Positions 12,097 through 23,329 of a stretch of 64,000 nucleotides of DNA are shown here, piece after piece. A program made the translations under genes and the position numbers. Within the stretch, counting starts at the first letter, position 1, and each line of letters opens with the position of its first letter. This DNA comes from Rhodamnia argentea (lineage: Eukaryota > Streptophyta > Magnoliopsida > Myrtales > Myrtaceae): positions 24,414,283 through 24,478,282 of the forward strand of contig NC_063156.1 in the NCBI RefSeq assembly GCF_020921035.1. Reading direction: 5' to 3'. The notes under the pieces were generated by a model. The model saw nothing but the letters and a program-made list of their open reading frames with translations. It ran no database searches and was not told the DNA's origin.

Positions 12097-12845
12097 GTTG
12101 TCATTTGACAACAATTCTATTTTTCTATTTTTTATCTTTCTATTCTGGAGAAAAGGTTTGAAACCATTTGGAAATGAAATTTCATTTTTCTACTTTTGGC
12201 ACAAATTTTTGGCCCAGAAATAGGTTTGAAACATAAGTAAGAAATAGAGATTTTTTACTTTTCTATTTCCGGAACGTAAACAGAAATAAAAATTCTTCTT
12301 CTTATTGCTCACTTCATCTCTATCATGTCCCTACTGTCGACATTGGCTACGGTTCTCCATCTGCCGTCCACTGGGTGCAATTCACCACTTGTTGGCCGCC
12401 AATCTCTCGTCCTTGGCTCCCATTTGCCCTTCTCCATCCGTCAGGCGCTGATTGTCGGTCATCGGTCTCCCTTCATCATTCACTAATTGCCGGTCGCATC
12501 TCTCGCTTCTCTGCAGCCATTCACCATCCATTGCCGCCGGTCCCCATTCCTCGATCACTAGTCGCCGTTCGCCCATCTCCGTTTGTCAACCTTTGGTCTT
12601 TGTCTTCCCGTCGACATTTGTCGGTTGTCTCTGTCTTCATTCGCCATCTACCGATCGCCGACCATCGTTCATCCACCAAAGCCCAGTGGGCGGCAATCGT
12701 AGAAGTTTTATGTTATCATCAAATGAATTTTTGTTCGAAAATAAAAATTTTGCTCAGAAACTCGTTTAAGGAATAGAAATAAAAAAATTTATTTCTAGGC
12801 AGAAATAGGATCTGAAAAGAAAATGGCTGTTATTCGCACCTTTAC
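12097..12845. mobile_element. Small inverted-repeat element (family A)
   Basis: Both ends are rich in 'tctatttc'/'gaaataga' words in opposite orientation (left 12115-12290; right 12720-12830). The centre (12340-12700) is C-rich with many CGCC/CCGTC words. The same architecture recurs at 29442-30598 and 56935-58105. No transposase is present, so it is non-autonomous. Ends and target duplication are not resolved. Confidence 0.55.
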
Positions 12846-13019
12846 AGCCGCCACCAATCGCCAAATATCCAAAATTATTTTCTTGAGGGGAGCTTATGGA
12901 CGAAATCTACCAATTTACGTGAAAAATCGAGGGCAAATTTGTCAAAATCAATGAAGACAATCATATATTATTGACCAAGACAAGATCCTAAAACACAACC
13001 AAGTGACGAGGTCATCCAT

Positions 13020-13508
13020 CATACGAGAGAGAGGGACCAAAACGAGAAAACTAACGTTTGAAACCCTAATAATTCCCCCGCTCTCTCAAGAAAACGAAAT
13101 CCGCTTTCCAATTCATTCACCCATCAGAACTCCTGCCCGACTCGCGCATGAACTTGATGAAGACCTCCTCATGACATCTCAATTCCCATTGTTTGCCAAC
13201 CGTGCGACAGAATCCTCAAGCTCTTGCTCAGTCAGCCACAGCCAAAGGAACATCCGGAATTCGTCTCCGTGTTTGCGTGTCAATTCGTTCGGGGAAGCTG
13301 AATTCGAGAAGTCATCTGGGTTTTTTTTTTTCCTACTGTTGCTGATTTCAAGTTCGAGCTGTACTTGAGGAGGGATTCGAATCGCTGTAAAGCTTTTTAG
13401 CAGTTTGAGAGCCTTAGTTTGGTAGATAGATAGACATAGGGGTTTTGAATTCTTCCTGCCACTGTGATCTGTGGAAGAATAAGCGGCGTCCTGGATTCTT
13501 GCTAAAGG
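13020..13508 (+). promoter_or_regulatory. Probable MED19 5' leader with telo-box
   Basis: An AAACCCTAA telo-box lies at 13061-13069, next to a CT-rich stretch with no clear TATA box, as is usual for housekeeping plant promoters. The leader probably runs to a donor at 13508 (aaag|gtacgg). The acceptor would be at 17432 (ttgatattgcag), just before the MED19 start, making a ~3.9 kb 5'-UTR intron. Several short upstream ATGs are present around 13149-13171. The exon limits are inferred from splice consensus only. Confidence 0.5.
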
Positions 13509-16500
13509 TACGGACTTTTTACTTCACTGGAGTCGAATTTTTGGGTTTTGATTTCTGAAAGTTTCTCTTTGTGGTATCCACATTCTTTTTTGAGTCTCTG
13601 TCCTTATGGAGTTACAGACTTGCTTCGGGCTTTAGATGTGAGGATTTTCTTGGGCATAAAGGTTCTGTTGGGTAGTTAATGGTCTTCTGTGCCATTGCTG
13701 ATTGAAGTTCGAGAATGCTCGTTGGAGTTTCTTTCCTTATACTTGAACGTGCGTGAGGTTTCAATTCCGTTGCCTCCATACTCGTAACAGAGTGGACATG
13801 TCAAGGGTGTCATGTCTAGATCCATAATTGCAGTTTCAGCTTAGTTATGATTTTCTAGAGGTTTATTATAGATTCGTGCGAGTTAATAGGTGACTACGTG
13901 CTTTTCTTCATTCTGATAGTGTGCCATTTTAGTACGGGAAGGAAACTTATAGATGCTGTTGTAAGGGTGGTTCTTGCTAGTTGCTATGCATTATTAAGGG
14001 TTGCTTGCTAGTTGCTACACATTATTATAACATGGTTGGTACTATACGTCAAGTAATTCTTCTTAAGTACTCAGAGACTTTGCTCAAAACTATCCCTAAA
14101 ATGTTCAAACATTTGCATAGATAGCAACACTAGCGGTTTCCGCTGGTCTAATCATCAATATATGAATTGTTCATTATTGGCTGAACTTTGCTCCTTGAAA
14201 TGCATATACAGTGCATTGTGGTTGTTGTCTATGGAGAGCATTAACACTATGCTCAAATCAGTCTTAGGGCCCAAGTATGTGATGTCATCAATGAGTTGGA
14301 TCTTTAAGCATGCTCATACATTGTTTTCATCTATGATTTACTTGTTGGTATTGTGGGCCTTGATATTGCTTGGATCCGGCTTTGAGTTTCTCTCTCACAC
14401 ACCTGTTAGCTAGAACCAAAAATAGAAAAGATAAATTTAGTAATTGCATCTAAAAGGTGAGGTGGCTCCCTAGTATGCAAATCTTATTCAGTTGGGTGTT
14501 TTTTAAAACATCCATAACGTTGTCATTAATGTACAAATTTGTCATGGAGCTCATCTTTGAAATAATACTTGAAGTTTGAAGTAATCTAGATTTAAATTAT
14601 TTGGTTGTTTATCCTTTAGTTGGCCTTGCATCTCCTCCTGATCTAGTTATCCAAGCCAAAATGTGAAATCAAAGGTAGAAATGTATCTATTACAGCGTGT
14701 GGCCACCCTAATAAGCAATTGGATGCAGCAGGGTGTTACTTAGAATGGCTAGGCATGAGGCTTAAACATACAACCTCCATTGAAATTTCTTTCATAATTA
14801 GTTTATCTAGGGTTCATTGATGAGGCTTGAACTTGTTTTTCTGTCCATCTCCAACATCCCAATTGGCTGAAGTTGAGAAATGGAGAGATACAAATAGGGA
14901 AATGTCTATATGATGCTATATTGGCTCACAAAGATGAAACTAATTGACTCATGATGTCACTATATGAGAATGCGGAATCATTGCAGATGAGCCAATGTAG
15001 CAATTAAACACCTTAGAAGGAGACCAGCTAGGAAGTGAGTTGACAACATGTTAGTGATAGAGAACTACCTTTCCTCCTAGTGGATTTGTGTAGTTCAGTT
15101 ATTAATGATGTACTTGTTGTCCCTCACTAATAAGCTTGTATTGGTTAGAGAAAAGCATCCTAAAATTGATAGAGTTCCATTGTACTTCACACAATAATCA
15201 AATATTCTACCCTAGTTATTTTTATTTTTATTTTTTTATCTTTGAGTTAATGTCCACATCATTAGAAGAGCTGAGCTAGTCATGAACAGCGGTTTTATGC
15301 TGTCTATGTTATTATTCTAAATTGTCATAGTACTTCCTGTTCGATAAGTTTCCCCAGCATTTCTCACATTCTTAGATTGCTGGAACTTTGTGCATTTAAT
15401 TTATCCACTTTAAGTATAAGATCTTGCTAAAAGACGGAAGAGCATGTTCATATGGGACCTTGAGCTTTTAGAAAACAATATTTTCTTTATATATTATGCC
15501 TGTTCTTATACCTGTTTCGTGTGTTTAGTCCATACTATGGCAGCTCTTTTGCATAATCTATTCCAGTACTACTTTTCATATGAGAAAACTCTTCAGACTT
15601 CTACCATTTTCCTAAGTTCCATTAGCGGGGTAACTGCCATGAGGGCTTTTTGAAGGGTATCTCCTTGAGTCATAGCATTTGATGTATCATACCTCTGTCT
15701 TGCTATTATAAGATAGGAGCTGCTTGTGTAATTTTATGAAATCTGTTGTTTGTAGTATCCGCCATATCTACTTATGTTGATTTATTGTTTCGGAATTCAA
15801 GATTAACTTATAGATATTTCATATTTGGTTTTATAATTTGAGATCAACTCTGGAATTTCTTTTAAAAATTTCTGACATCTTCAAGCATGGTTTAAGAAGG
15901 CAACATATGTACACCTGTAAGCTCTTAATTTCCCAAAATTGCTAAATCATCTCGGTTTGTTTGTATTTGTTTTAATTAATCAATACTTTGATTGATCTAG
16001 GCATCTAACTGTAGTTTATGGTTTTTCTCTGCTTCATATGATTGGTCATGATCTGTTTGGATATTTGATCTCTGTAAAAATCTGTGGTTCTGCCAGATTT
16101 TGTACTAGATCTTTTACGTAGTGCGTTAATTAGTACAAATTTTTTATAGTGAATTTCTCGTTGGATCATTAAATCTTATCACAACGAAGAGAAACAGAAA
16201 CAACGCATTCCTTTATTTTCGTTTTTTCCATATTTCAGTTAAAGTGGTGCCCAGTTTTGCTTGATAAATACATGATCTGTGCAGTAGTGAAAATATGGAC
16301 TGTTTTCTCGTAAATATCTCACCTTTTAGGGAAAATGAAAGAGAGATGTGAAAAAAGGTGATGGTTTTAAACTCATAATTAATGTCCAGATTTGGTCAGG
16401 ATTTGGCTTAATCTTAGAAATCTGCCTTGGAGTTAATGGGGTCAACGAACCCTGAATTATCCACCCAAGGTGACGCTTGAACAGCAACTCCATGGACACT

Positions 16501-17432
16501 GCTTTGTCACTTGGTTTATGATGTCTATTGATATTGCATCATGGCCAAGCCTTGTCCATTGTGGCTTGGAACTTCTGTCCTTTCATGTATAGTGTGCTTT
16601 TGAACCTGTCCTTCAAAGATAAGGTTAAAAAAAGCTGAACTTTTGTACCTGAAGGAGTGCTGACAATTAAATTCAACTTTTCAGTAAGTTGATTGGCTAT
16701 CTTAGGAAGGAAAGCTGATGAAAGGCATCTTTTCAAGAGGGCCTTGGACAAAGGCTTTCTTTGGAAGAATCGATTTCTCTGTTTTTTTTTTTTTTTTTGG
16801 GGGGGTTGGGGAGGGGGTGGGGATAAGGGAATTCGATGAATGCAGTTATATTGTATGCTTGATGTAGTTAGTATTCCTTCCTAAAACTAGGATTATGAAT
16901 TATCATGAAAAAATAGACACAAAACATTTTTTATCTGCCTTTCAAGATTTTGCATTCTTATCATACGATCTTGTTATTTGAGCTTTTCAGGGAGATTGCT
17001 GAAACTCTACTATCATTGGAGCTCAGTCATTTTGTGCTTCAAAAAGATAGTCAGTGTCCCTAGGCTAATTGATATCACATGCACAGTTTTCTAGAAGATA
17101 GCCTATTTGTTAAGTGCTGATTAACTGGATGTCAGAGCTTCTCATAATTGCACTGCTAGAGGACTGAAATATCTTAACTTTTTATTTCCTGCAAAGGAGG
17201 GGTTCCTGGACAGTCGATGTATCTGTTTGTTACAGTGAAGACTATTCTATTGACTTATTTGATGCCAATACTAGATGTTATTGCTAACTTAAATTGATGT
17301 TCTCTTGTAGCCTTTTGTGCTATCCATATAGTGGAACAATGTGTTTTGCATCTCTTTATGGCTTTAATTTTAAGGAATTCCTGCTTTATCTTAAGCCATC
17401 TAAGTAACAATTTTTCTTGTTTGATATTGCAG
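13509..17432 (+). other. Long non-coding stretch, inferred MED19 5'-UTR intron
   Basis: Almost 4 kb of T-rich sequence without coding exons or recognisable transposons, ending in a pyrimidine tract and CAG at 17432. Its base composition matches plant introns. RNA evidence would be needed to show that transcription starts upstream of it rather than inside it. Confidence 0.5.
16782..16829 (+). repeat. T-tract followed by G-quadruplex-type sequence
   Basis: A run of 17 T is followed directly by G runs of 7, 4, 5, 4 and 3 separated by one to five bases (16799-16829). This fits the G-quadruplex consensus on the coding strand of the inferred MED19 leader intron. Confidence 0.7.
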
Positions 17433-17455
17433 TCATATTTGTGGTTAGCTGCACC

Positions 17456-17467
17456 ATGAAAGATTGA
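17456..17467 (+). promoter_or_regulatory. Minimal upstream ORF (M-K-D-stop) before MED19
   Basis: An ATG at 17456 opens a three-codon frame whose TGA ends at 17467. One base separates it from the MED19 ATG at 17469. If the mRNA includes this stretch, ribosomes would start here first and would have to reinitiate or leak past. Confidence 0.55.
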
Positions 17468-17468
17468 T

Positions 17469-19823
17469 ATGGATCCAGAAAGCAAGAATTTTGGAAACGG
17501 TATCATGTTGTTATGGGATTTGAATCTTTATTAAGAAGCAGTTTGTTTGTCTGTTCATTTTTTTTTTTCAAATACATGCCTCGATCATAGGACAAAACAC
17601 GCTGAGCAGCACCACTTTCAATTAACAAATAAAAGTCTTAGAATGACTTGACTTTTGCTTTTTACTTTTTGCTTAATCTAGTGGCTCATGCACTTAGATA
17701 TTTTTTCATCTGAAACAGTTGAAACTTTCAGATTACAGTGATATTAACAAGTAGGTTCACATATAATTCACTCATAATTTTTCGAATTTAAGGAATATAC
17801 TAAGTTTTGGCGGGAAAGCTGAAAACTGCTATTTGCTTTTGCTAGATCTTAATTAAACAAGCCCTTATTTAATTTTCTTCCTTCTTTGCATCTGATGTTG
17901 ATAGGATCTGAGGGTGATCTTATGACTCTTGTGTGCTTTTCTTTTCTTTGAGAGATGGCATAATTATGTATTGAACACTCCATATGAGGGAATCATGTCC
18001 CTATTGATGATCCTCCATTGGGGAAAAAATCTATATGGTGATCAGATGCACTATATTAGGGGTAATATTGATTTGTAAATCTGCTTCTCATGCACATTTT
18101 ACTGGAATTGGTGAAAATGTTGGCTTCGGTATGAGTGTTATATTTACACAGCATGAGAGCAGGAAGAGGTAACTCTTAATTGCACTTCTCTTAATTGCTT
18201 TCATTCTCATGAAATATTTTCTCACAACTAGCACAATTTCTGATCCACGCTTATATATTAGTCATCCTGTCTCGTATGTTATGATGAATTTGCACATCTC
18301 CTTTTCTGCAGGGAAATTTCTGCTTTTTGCTTGCACTTATCTGTATTGACTTTATGTTCACTTTGTACATGTTGGATTTCGCTACACTGATGTTTCTGTG
18401 TTCCCTTTGAAGCTTAATTTTTTGGGTATCTTACATTTCTACTTGCTGTATCTCTCTGTTTGATCTTTTAGGACCGAGAGAATTGACTGGTGCTGTAGAT
18501 CTCATAAATCACTTTAAGCTGTCACCCCATCATGAATTTTTCTGCAAGAAGTCCCTACCATTGTCACTTTCTGACACCCACTATCTTCATAATTTGGTGG
18601 GAGATACTGAAATTCGGAAAGGAGAGGGGATGCAGTTGGATCAGCTCATTCAGAGTACATCAAACGGGAGAGATTCTCACTTCCGCATACAACCTTTTGA
18701 CCTAGATTCTCTCGGAGATGCATTCCATCTGAGGGAAACCACCCGTGTTGACTTACCTGCAGTAAGATTTATGCAATTCCTGTTGTGAAGTTTTCTCTGG
18801 GTTTACATTCTGTTCCTTTTTTGTAACTATTTACTGCCTTCTACTGTCGCTATTGCTGGCTTGCTGATTGTACATTTGCTTTGTTAGACGGAGAAGGGGA
18901 TGCCAACCATTTCAGGAAAATCAAGAAGTGAATCAAAGGATAAGGAGAAAAAGCATAAAAAGCATAAAGATAGAGATAAGGAGAAAGATAAAGAGCATAA
19001 GAAGCACAAGCATCGTCATAAAGATCGGGGCAAAGACAAAGACAAAGACAAGGAAAGGAAAAAGGACAAAGTTGGGCAGCATGATTCAGGAGTTGACAAC
19101 TCCAAAAAACATCATGAAAAGGTATGACTTTTGAATATCAAATTAGTCTACCTTCCCCCTGCTCTTACTTAGACCTAAAGTTGGTTATGATGGAACTGGA
19201 TAATTGCCTATGGTAAGAAACTTGAATGACGATTGATGTATACCTTTGTGAGCCAAAAACTAAGATGATGTGTACTTTTGATCAATCTTAAAATAAGACC
19301 TTTATCCTTGATTTCTTAAATCTTTTATCTTTTTTTATCAAGTAAGAGCACGACAAGGCCAGAAATCAGGAGCTTGTTTGGATGGGCTTATTTTATTTGA
19401 CAAGCCACCAATAAGTCACATTCGGATTTCTTGGCTGAAAAACCAAAGAGCCAGAAGCAACCATTCTTTAAACCTTTAAAAAGAAAAAGAAATAGTCAGT
19501 TAATAGTATTTTGGTGGATTTTATTTTGACTGTACATTTTGTGTCAACAGAAAAGGAAGCATGATGGAGATGAAGATCTTAACGAGCACAAACACAAGAA
19601 AAGTAAGGTATTACATTCTGTGCTAAACTCGGGACTATTTTCTTGTTCTTTTGCTTCTTTGTTTCTGAATCTTCAAATGCTGCGGTACTTCTCTGGTTCC
19701 TCCATATATTCCCTCAGTCCTTTATCTATTGATGCTTATCAAGCTGGCCACCATATTGTTTGATGCTTACAGCATAAGAGTGCAAAGCTTGACGAGGTGG
19801 GAGTCATAAGAGTCGCGGGATGA
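17469..19823 (+). CDS. MED19: Mediator of RNA polymerase II transcription subunit 19
   Basis: Five exons joined by GT-AG introns: 17469-17499, 18472-18761, 18888-19121, 19551-19607 and 19773-19823. They total 663 nt (220 residues), and the phases close exactly. Residues 10-107 match the plant MED19 head-module domain: GPRELTGAVDLINHFKL, HYLHNLVGDTEIRKGEGMQLDQLIQ and RIQPFDLDSLGDAF. Residues ~117-185 form the characteristic Lys/His/Asp/Glu-rich tail (repeats of KHKK, KDKDKDK, HKHRHKDR), followed by KRKHDGDEDLNEHKHKKSKHKSAKLDE and a short terminal VAG, the order known for Arabidopsis MED19a. Length agrees with the ~220-residue family. MED19 sits in the Mediator head in the nucleus and links transcription factors to RNA polymerase II; in Arabidopsis MED19a is a target of a downy mildew effector. 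The start is the only ATG in the first exon and is preceded by a three-codon uORF. Confidence 0.95.
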
Positions 19824-22800
19824 TGTGGTGGCATATTATAATAGTTCACGTGCTGTCTTCATGTTTTGTCAGTAAAGGCACTGGGGATTTCTCTTACCGT
19901 TACTTAAGGTACATATGCATACATTCTTGATGCTTCATACACAAAAAATTATGCTTCTACTTTTATGAACCTCTTTTTTTTTTTTTGGTCTAATACTTTT
20001 ATCAACTTTGACTGGTTGGTTCTTTTACACCAGAGAGCTCTTTTTCTTAGTAGTGAGATGCATCAAAAGATTGAAATCTAGACTATTCTTTGCAGCAGTC
20101 TGGAATCAGCCATCAATTTCTGATAATGTACTTGCGTTTACTGGACACTGAGCACTATAGTTGATGATAAACGTCTACTAAACTGGATTTTGTTTTATCA
20201 AATAAAAGACATGCTTATTATCTCTATAAAGTAATTTTGCAATAAATAGAGATGTCTCCTACGTTACTCATAATATGTGGAAGCCCATGAGGTAACTCTA
20301 TGATTTTCCATGGTAAAGGAGCCCCTGGGTTTCATATTCATACGCATATAAGCATAAATTTTTTATCTATGGCCATTGTGGGAGTGTACCTTGAGTGAAC
20401 TTTGGAGCCATATTACCTGAGAATTTCAGCCTTGGGTGGCTACATATTGCATTTCAGGGGAGAGTTGTGTATTGCCCTTAAATGGGCGAAAACTAGGCAT
20501 AGCGCCTTTGCTGATGAAAACGAGGCAAACACACATGAGTATAAATTGCATAACCTGCACCCCCTCCCCCATCCTCCACTTTTCTTCAACTGTCAATCTT
20601 CTATCGGCCAAAGGACAATAGTACTACCAGTACTGGTTTAAGTTGGACCAAATATACCATTTTAAGTTTTAGTTTGCTAGTATGATGCTTTTCTGATTGC
20701 CTGCTTGGTACCTAAGTTATCTTTTCGACATCAGATCTGTAATGCCATTCAGATCCCCTAGTGAACATGGTTTACCACAGAGAGAGAGGTTGGGGGTCCT
20801 TTGTTTGTTGTGGGGGTAGGGGTTTTTGTGGGGGGTTTTGGCTGGGTTGGGTGGTGGGTGGGGGGCTGCTTTAAGTAATTACAGAACTTTGACATTCTGT
20901 TTTTCTGTTCATGCAGAGTGACTGAAACCGAAGATTTGAAGGTGAATTTACCTTTGAAGAATATTCAGATGTGAGGTATAATTGCTGAATTTGATTTCTT
21001 TGTATTACAACTGGGGATTTCATAAAGGCGAAACTAATCTTTTTTTTCCATCAGCTTAATGGCAGAATTGGATGTCCAGCTCTTTAACATTGTTAATTAT
21101 TTCTTTAATTTGGAAGCATAGTTCTATACTTAGTCTGAACCAGAGTTTCCAGTTTTGATTCCGAAGGAAAATTGATTTTGGACTTTAGAGGGGATGTGTA
21201 TATCGACATTCTTTTCCCCTTGTCAAGTAGCAAATTAGTTACGTCTAATATGCCTAATTTACTAAGAGGGTTGCAAGTGTTGAGAAATATGTCACGCAAT
21301 ATGATACCTCAGGACCCAATGTTCAGTGTACTGTCATGTCAAACAACGGCAATTGCCTTCATTTAATTACTGACGTTTCGAGGGGAAAAATATGGTGCTA
21401 GTTATTGTACATGAGAAGTGTAACAGTGCTTCCTTGTTTTGTCCGGACAGTATTCTTTGATCATCTATCTTGTGCCTGCAAATCATCATCTGCCAAATTA
21501 TGATCTGCTTTGATCTATTGAAAGCTTAATCTTTGGGAAACCTTCAATAACCAGAAATCCTGTTTACTGCATTATTTGCAGTTTACTGCATGAGATAGTC
21601 ACACCAACTCATGGTTAACCGATTATGTTTCTTGTTTGCTGGACTATTCTTTTCTTTCTGATCTTTTGCTTGCCAAGATGGATACTAGTCTTGATTTCCT
21701 ATTTTTGCACCGTTCGATGGAACGGAAAACCTCTTGTTTTTGATTTAGTGGTTCCAACATTCAAACTTTGAATCTCAATTGAAGCTTATTATACACTTGT
21801 GTATATGGATATCTTCACGGATTTATGAATCGGGTCCTAATATGTTTATACATGGTGGCAATGTTGATGCTAGACCCATGTAACGACAGGATCCAACACA
21901 TTGTGATTTTCAGTGGGGGGCTGAAAATCAGGTTGGGATGATACGGTCTTTCGCAGTGGTTCCATGAAGCTCTATCGCCAGCGTGCAACTCGTTTCCATT
22001 TGTTTTCTATCAGGGTTGAATGGTTGGTTCGGTTACACTCCTTTTTGTGAGGATTCTGATCACATGTTTACTGTCATGATTACCCCTGGGACATTTTCCC
22101 CTTTTACATTCTTTTGCCCGATATTTGTGAACTGGCCAAGTTTTGTTCCCCCACCCTTTGTAAGAACAAGATGCTAATCCTTATTTCCTGTCAGACCAGC
22201 AAATCTCGACATTAACAAGCTCCAACATACGACTGACTTAAATTATTTCATCGTGGCGTCCCTTTAGATGTTCCATAGCTGAAAACTCAAAACTGGCAAG
22301 TTCAACTTGCGATCTGCTGTTGTAAGCGATTTGCTGTAATCATTTCACTGTTTGTTTCAGGAAAAAGTTGTCATTGGCCTTGAAAGTTTTCGGACTCCGC
22401 TCTAGGTGCTCTGGGGTACAAGTTTATTTTTCGGTGATCTTACTTTGTATTCCTTCAAAATTTGGCGTTTAGGCAAAATGATTTCTCTTTGGGATTCAAG
22501 GGGAAGCTGTTTTTTTTTTTTTTTCCAATTTAAGCTTGTTATTTTCATTCTATGAAAAGTTCTTTTCGTAAGTCGATTAGCTTTTCATTGTTCAAATACT
22601 GGGAAATCAATAAAACAAATTTCTCTCAAGCAAACAGACTCTAAATAAGCTGTTATTTACAAATGCTGTGTATATATGATGCATATGTGTATTATCTAAA
22701 GAATGATTCTGTGTGTGTCAAAATACAACTCGGTTTGAGTCGGAATTGTGTTGCGTCTAACCTCTTATGATATCAATCTTTAGTTTTCTCATCTTGATGG

Positions 22801-23150
22801 TAACTATTGGAAAGCTTCCGACACGTCGTATTACTCATGTTCGTATGAAACTAAATCTCAGAATGTCATCTTTGAATCTTTCATTCGAACACCCTTATTT
22901 GTTTTTCAAAATTCCCTTCTTTACGTTGATATGTGAAGGAGAATTCTAGTTATAACACAAGCCCGTCAAGCAATGTAAGTCAACATTTTCTAGCAATTTT
23001 ACGTGCTGCCATTCTCCCTCCCAAGAGAACCGTTGGATTATAATGTCATGAATCACGTAATTCTCCAACTGAGATTCACCACCCGGCTTGTTTTTGCCTC
23101 GTAAGCTCCTTATCCTCCAACAAGCTTTAAAAAAACTTAAAAAGTAGAGG
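19824..23150. other. MED19 3' flank and intergenic DNA
   Basis: No gene recognised. The first part is likely MED19 3' UTR. A G-rich tract lies at 20792-20866. The rest is T-rich single-copy-looking sequence with no coding signal. Confidence 0.45.
20792..20866 (+). repeat. G-rich tract with G-quadruplex potential
   Basis: Multiple G runs of three to six bases (from about 20792, 20812, 20819, 20830, 20844, 20848, 20855 and 20860) are separated by short T-rich loops. It lies about 1 kb downstream of the MED19 stop. Confidence 0.6.
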
Positions 23151-23329
23151 AATTTAATACTACTCAGTGATAATGGAGCACGTCAAGCCATTGCCTGAAG
23201 TACCCGCCGACAACTTTCTTTCTTTTTCCAGCTTGTGCGAACGGGTCAATCATGCACTTCCTAATGTGGTCACATTGCGAATTAGCCCACAAAGGGAAAC
23301 TTCAGCGAAGAGCGAAAGAACCACAGAAA

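Noticed and set aside
12375..12776. 133-residue frame rich in Pro/Ser/His
   Set aside because: Lies in the CG-rich centre of an inverted-repeat element. The overlapping frame and the reverse strand are equally open.
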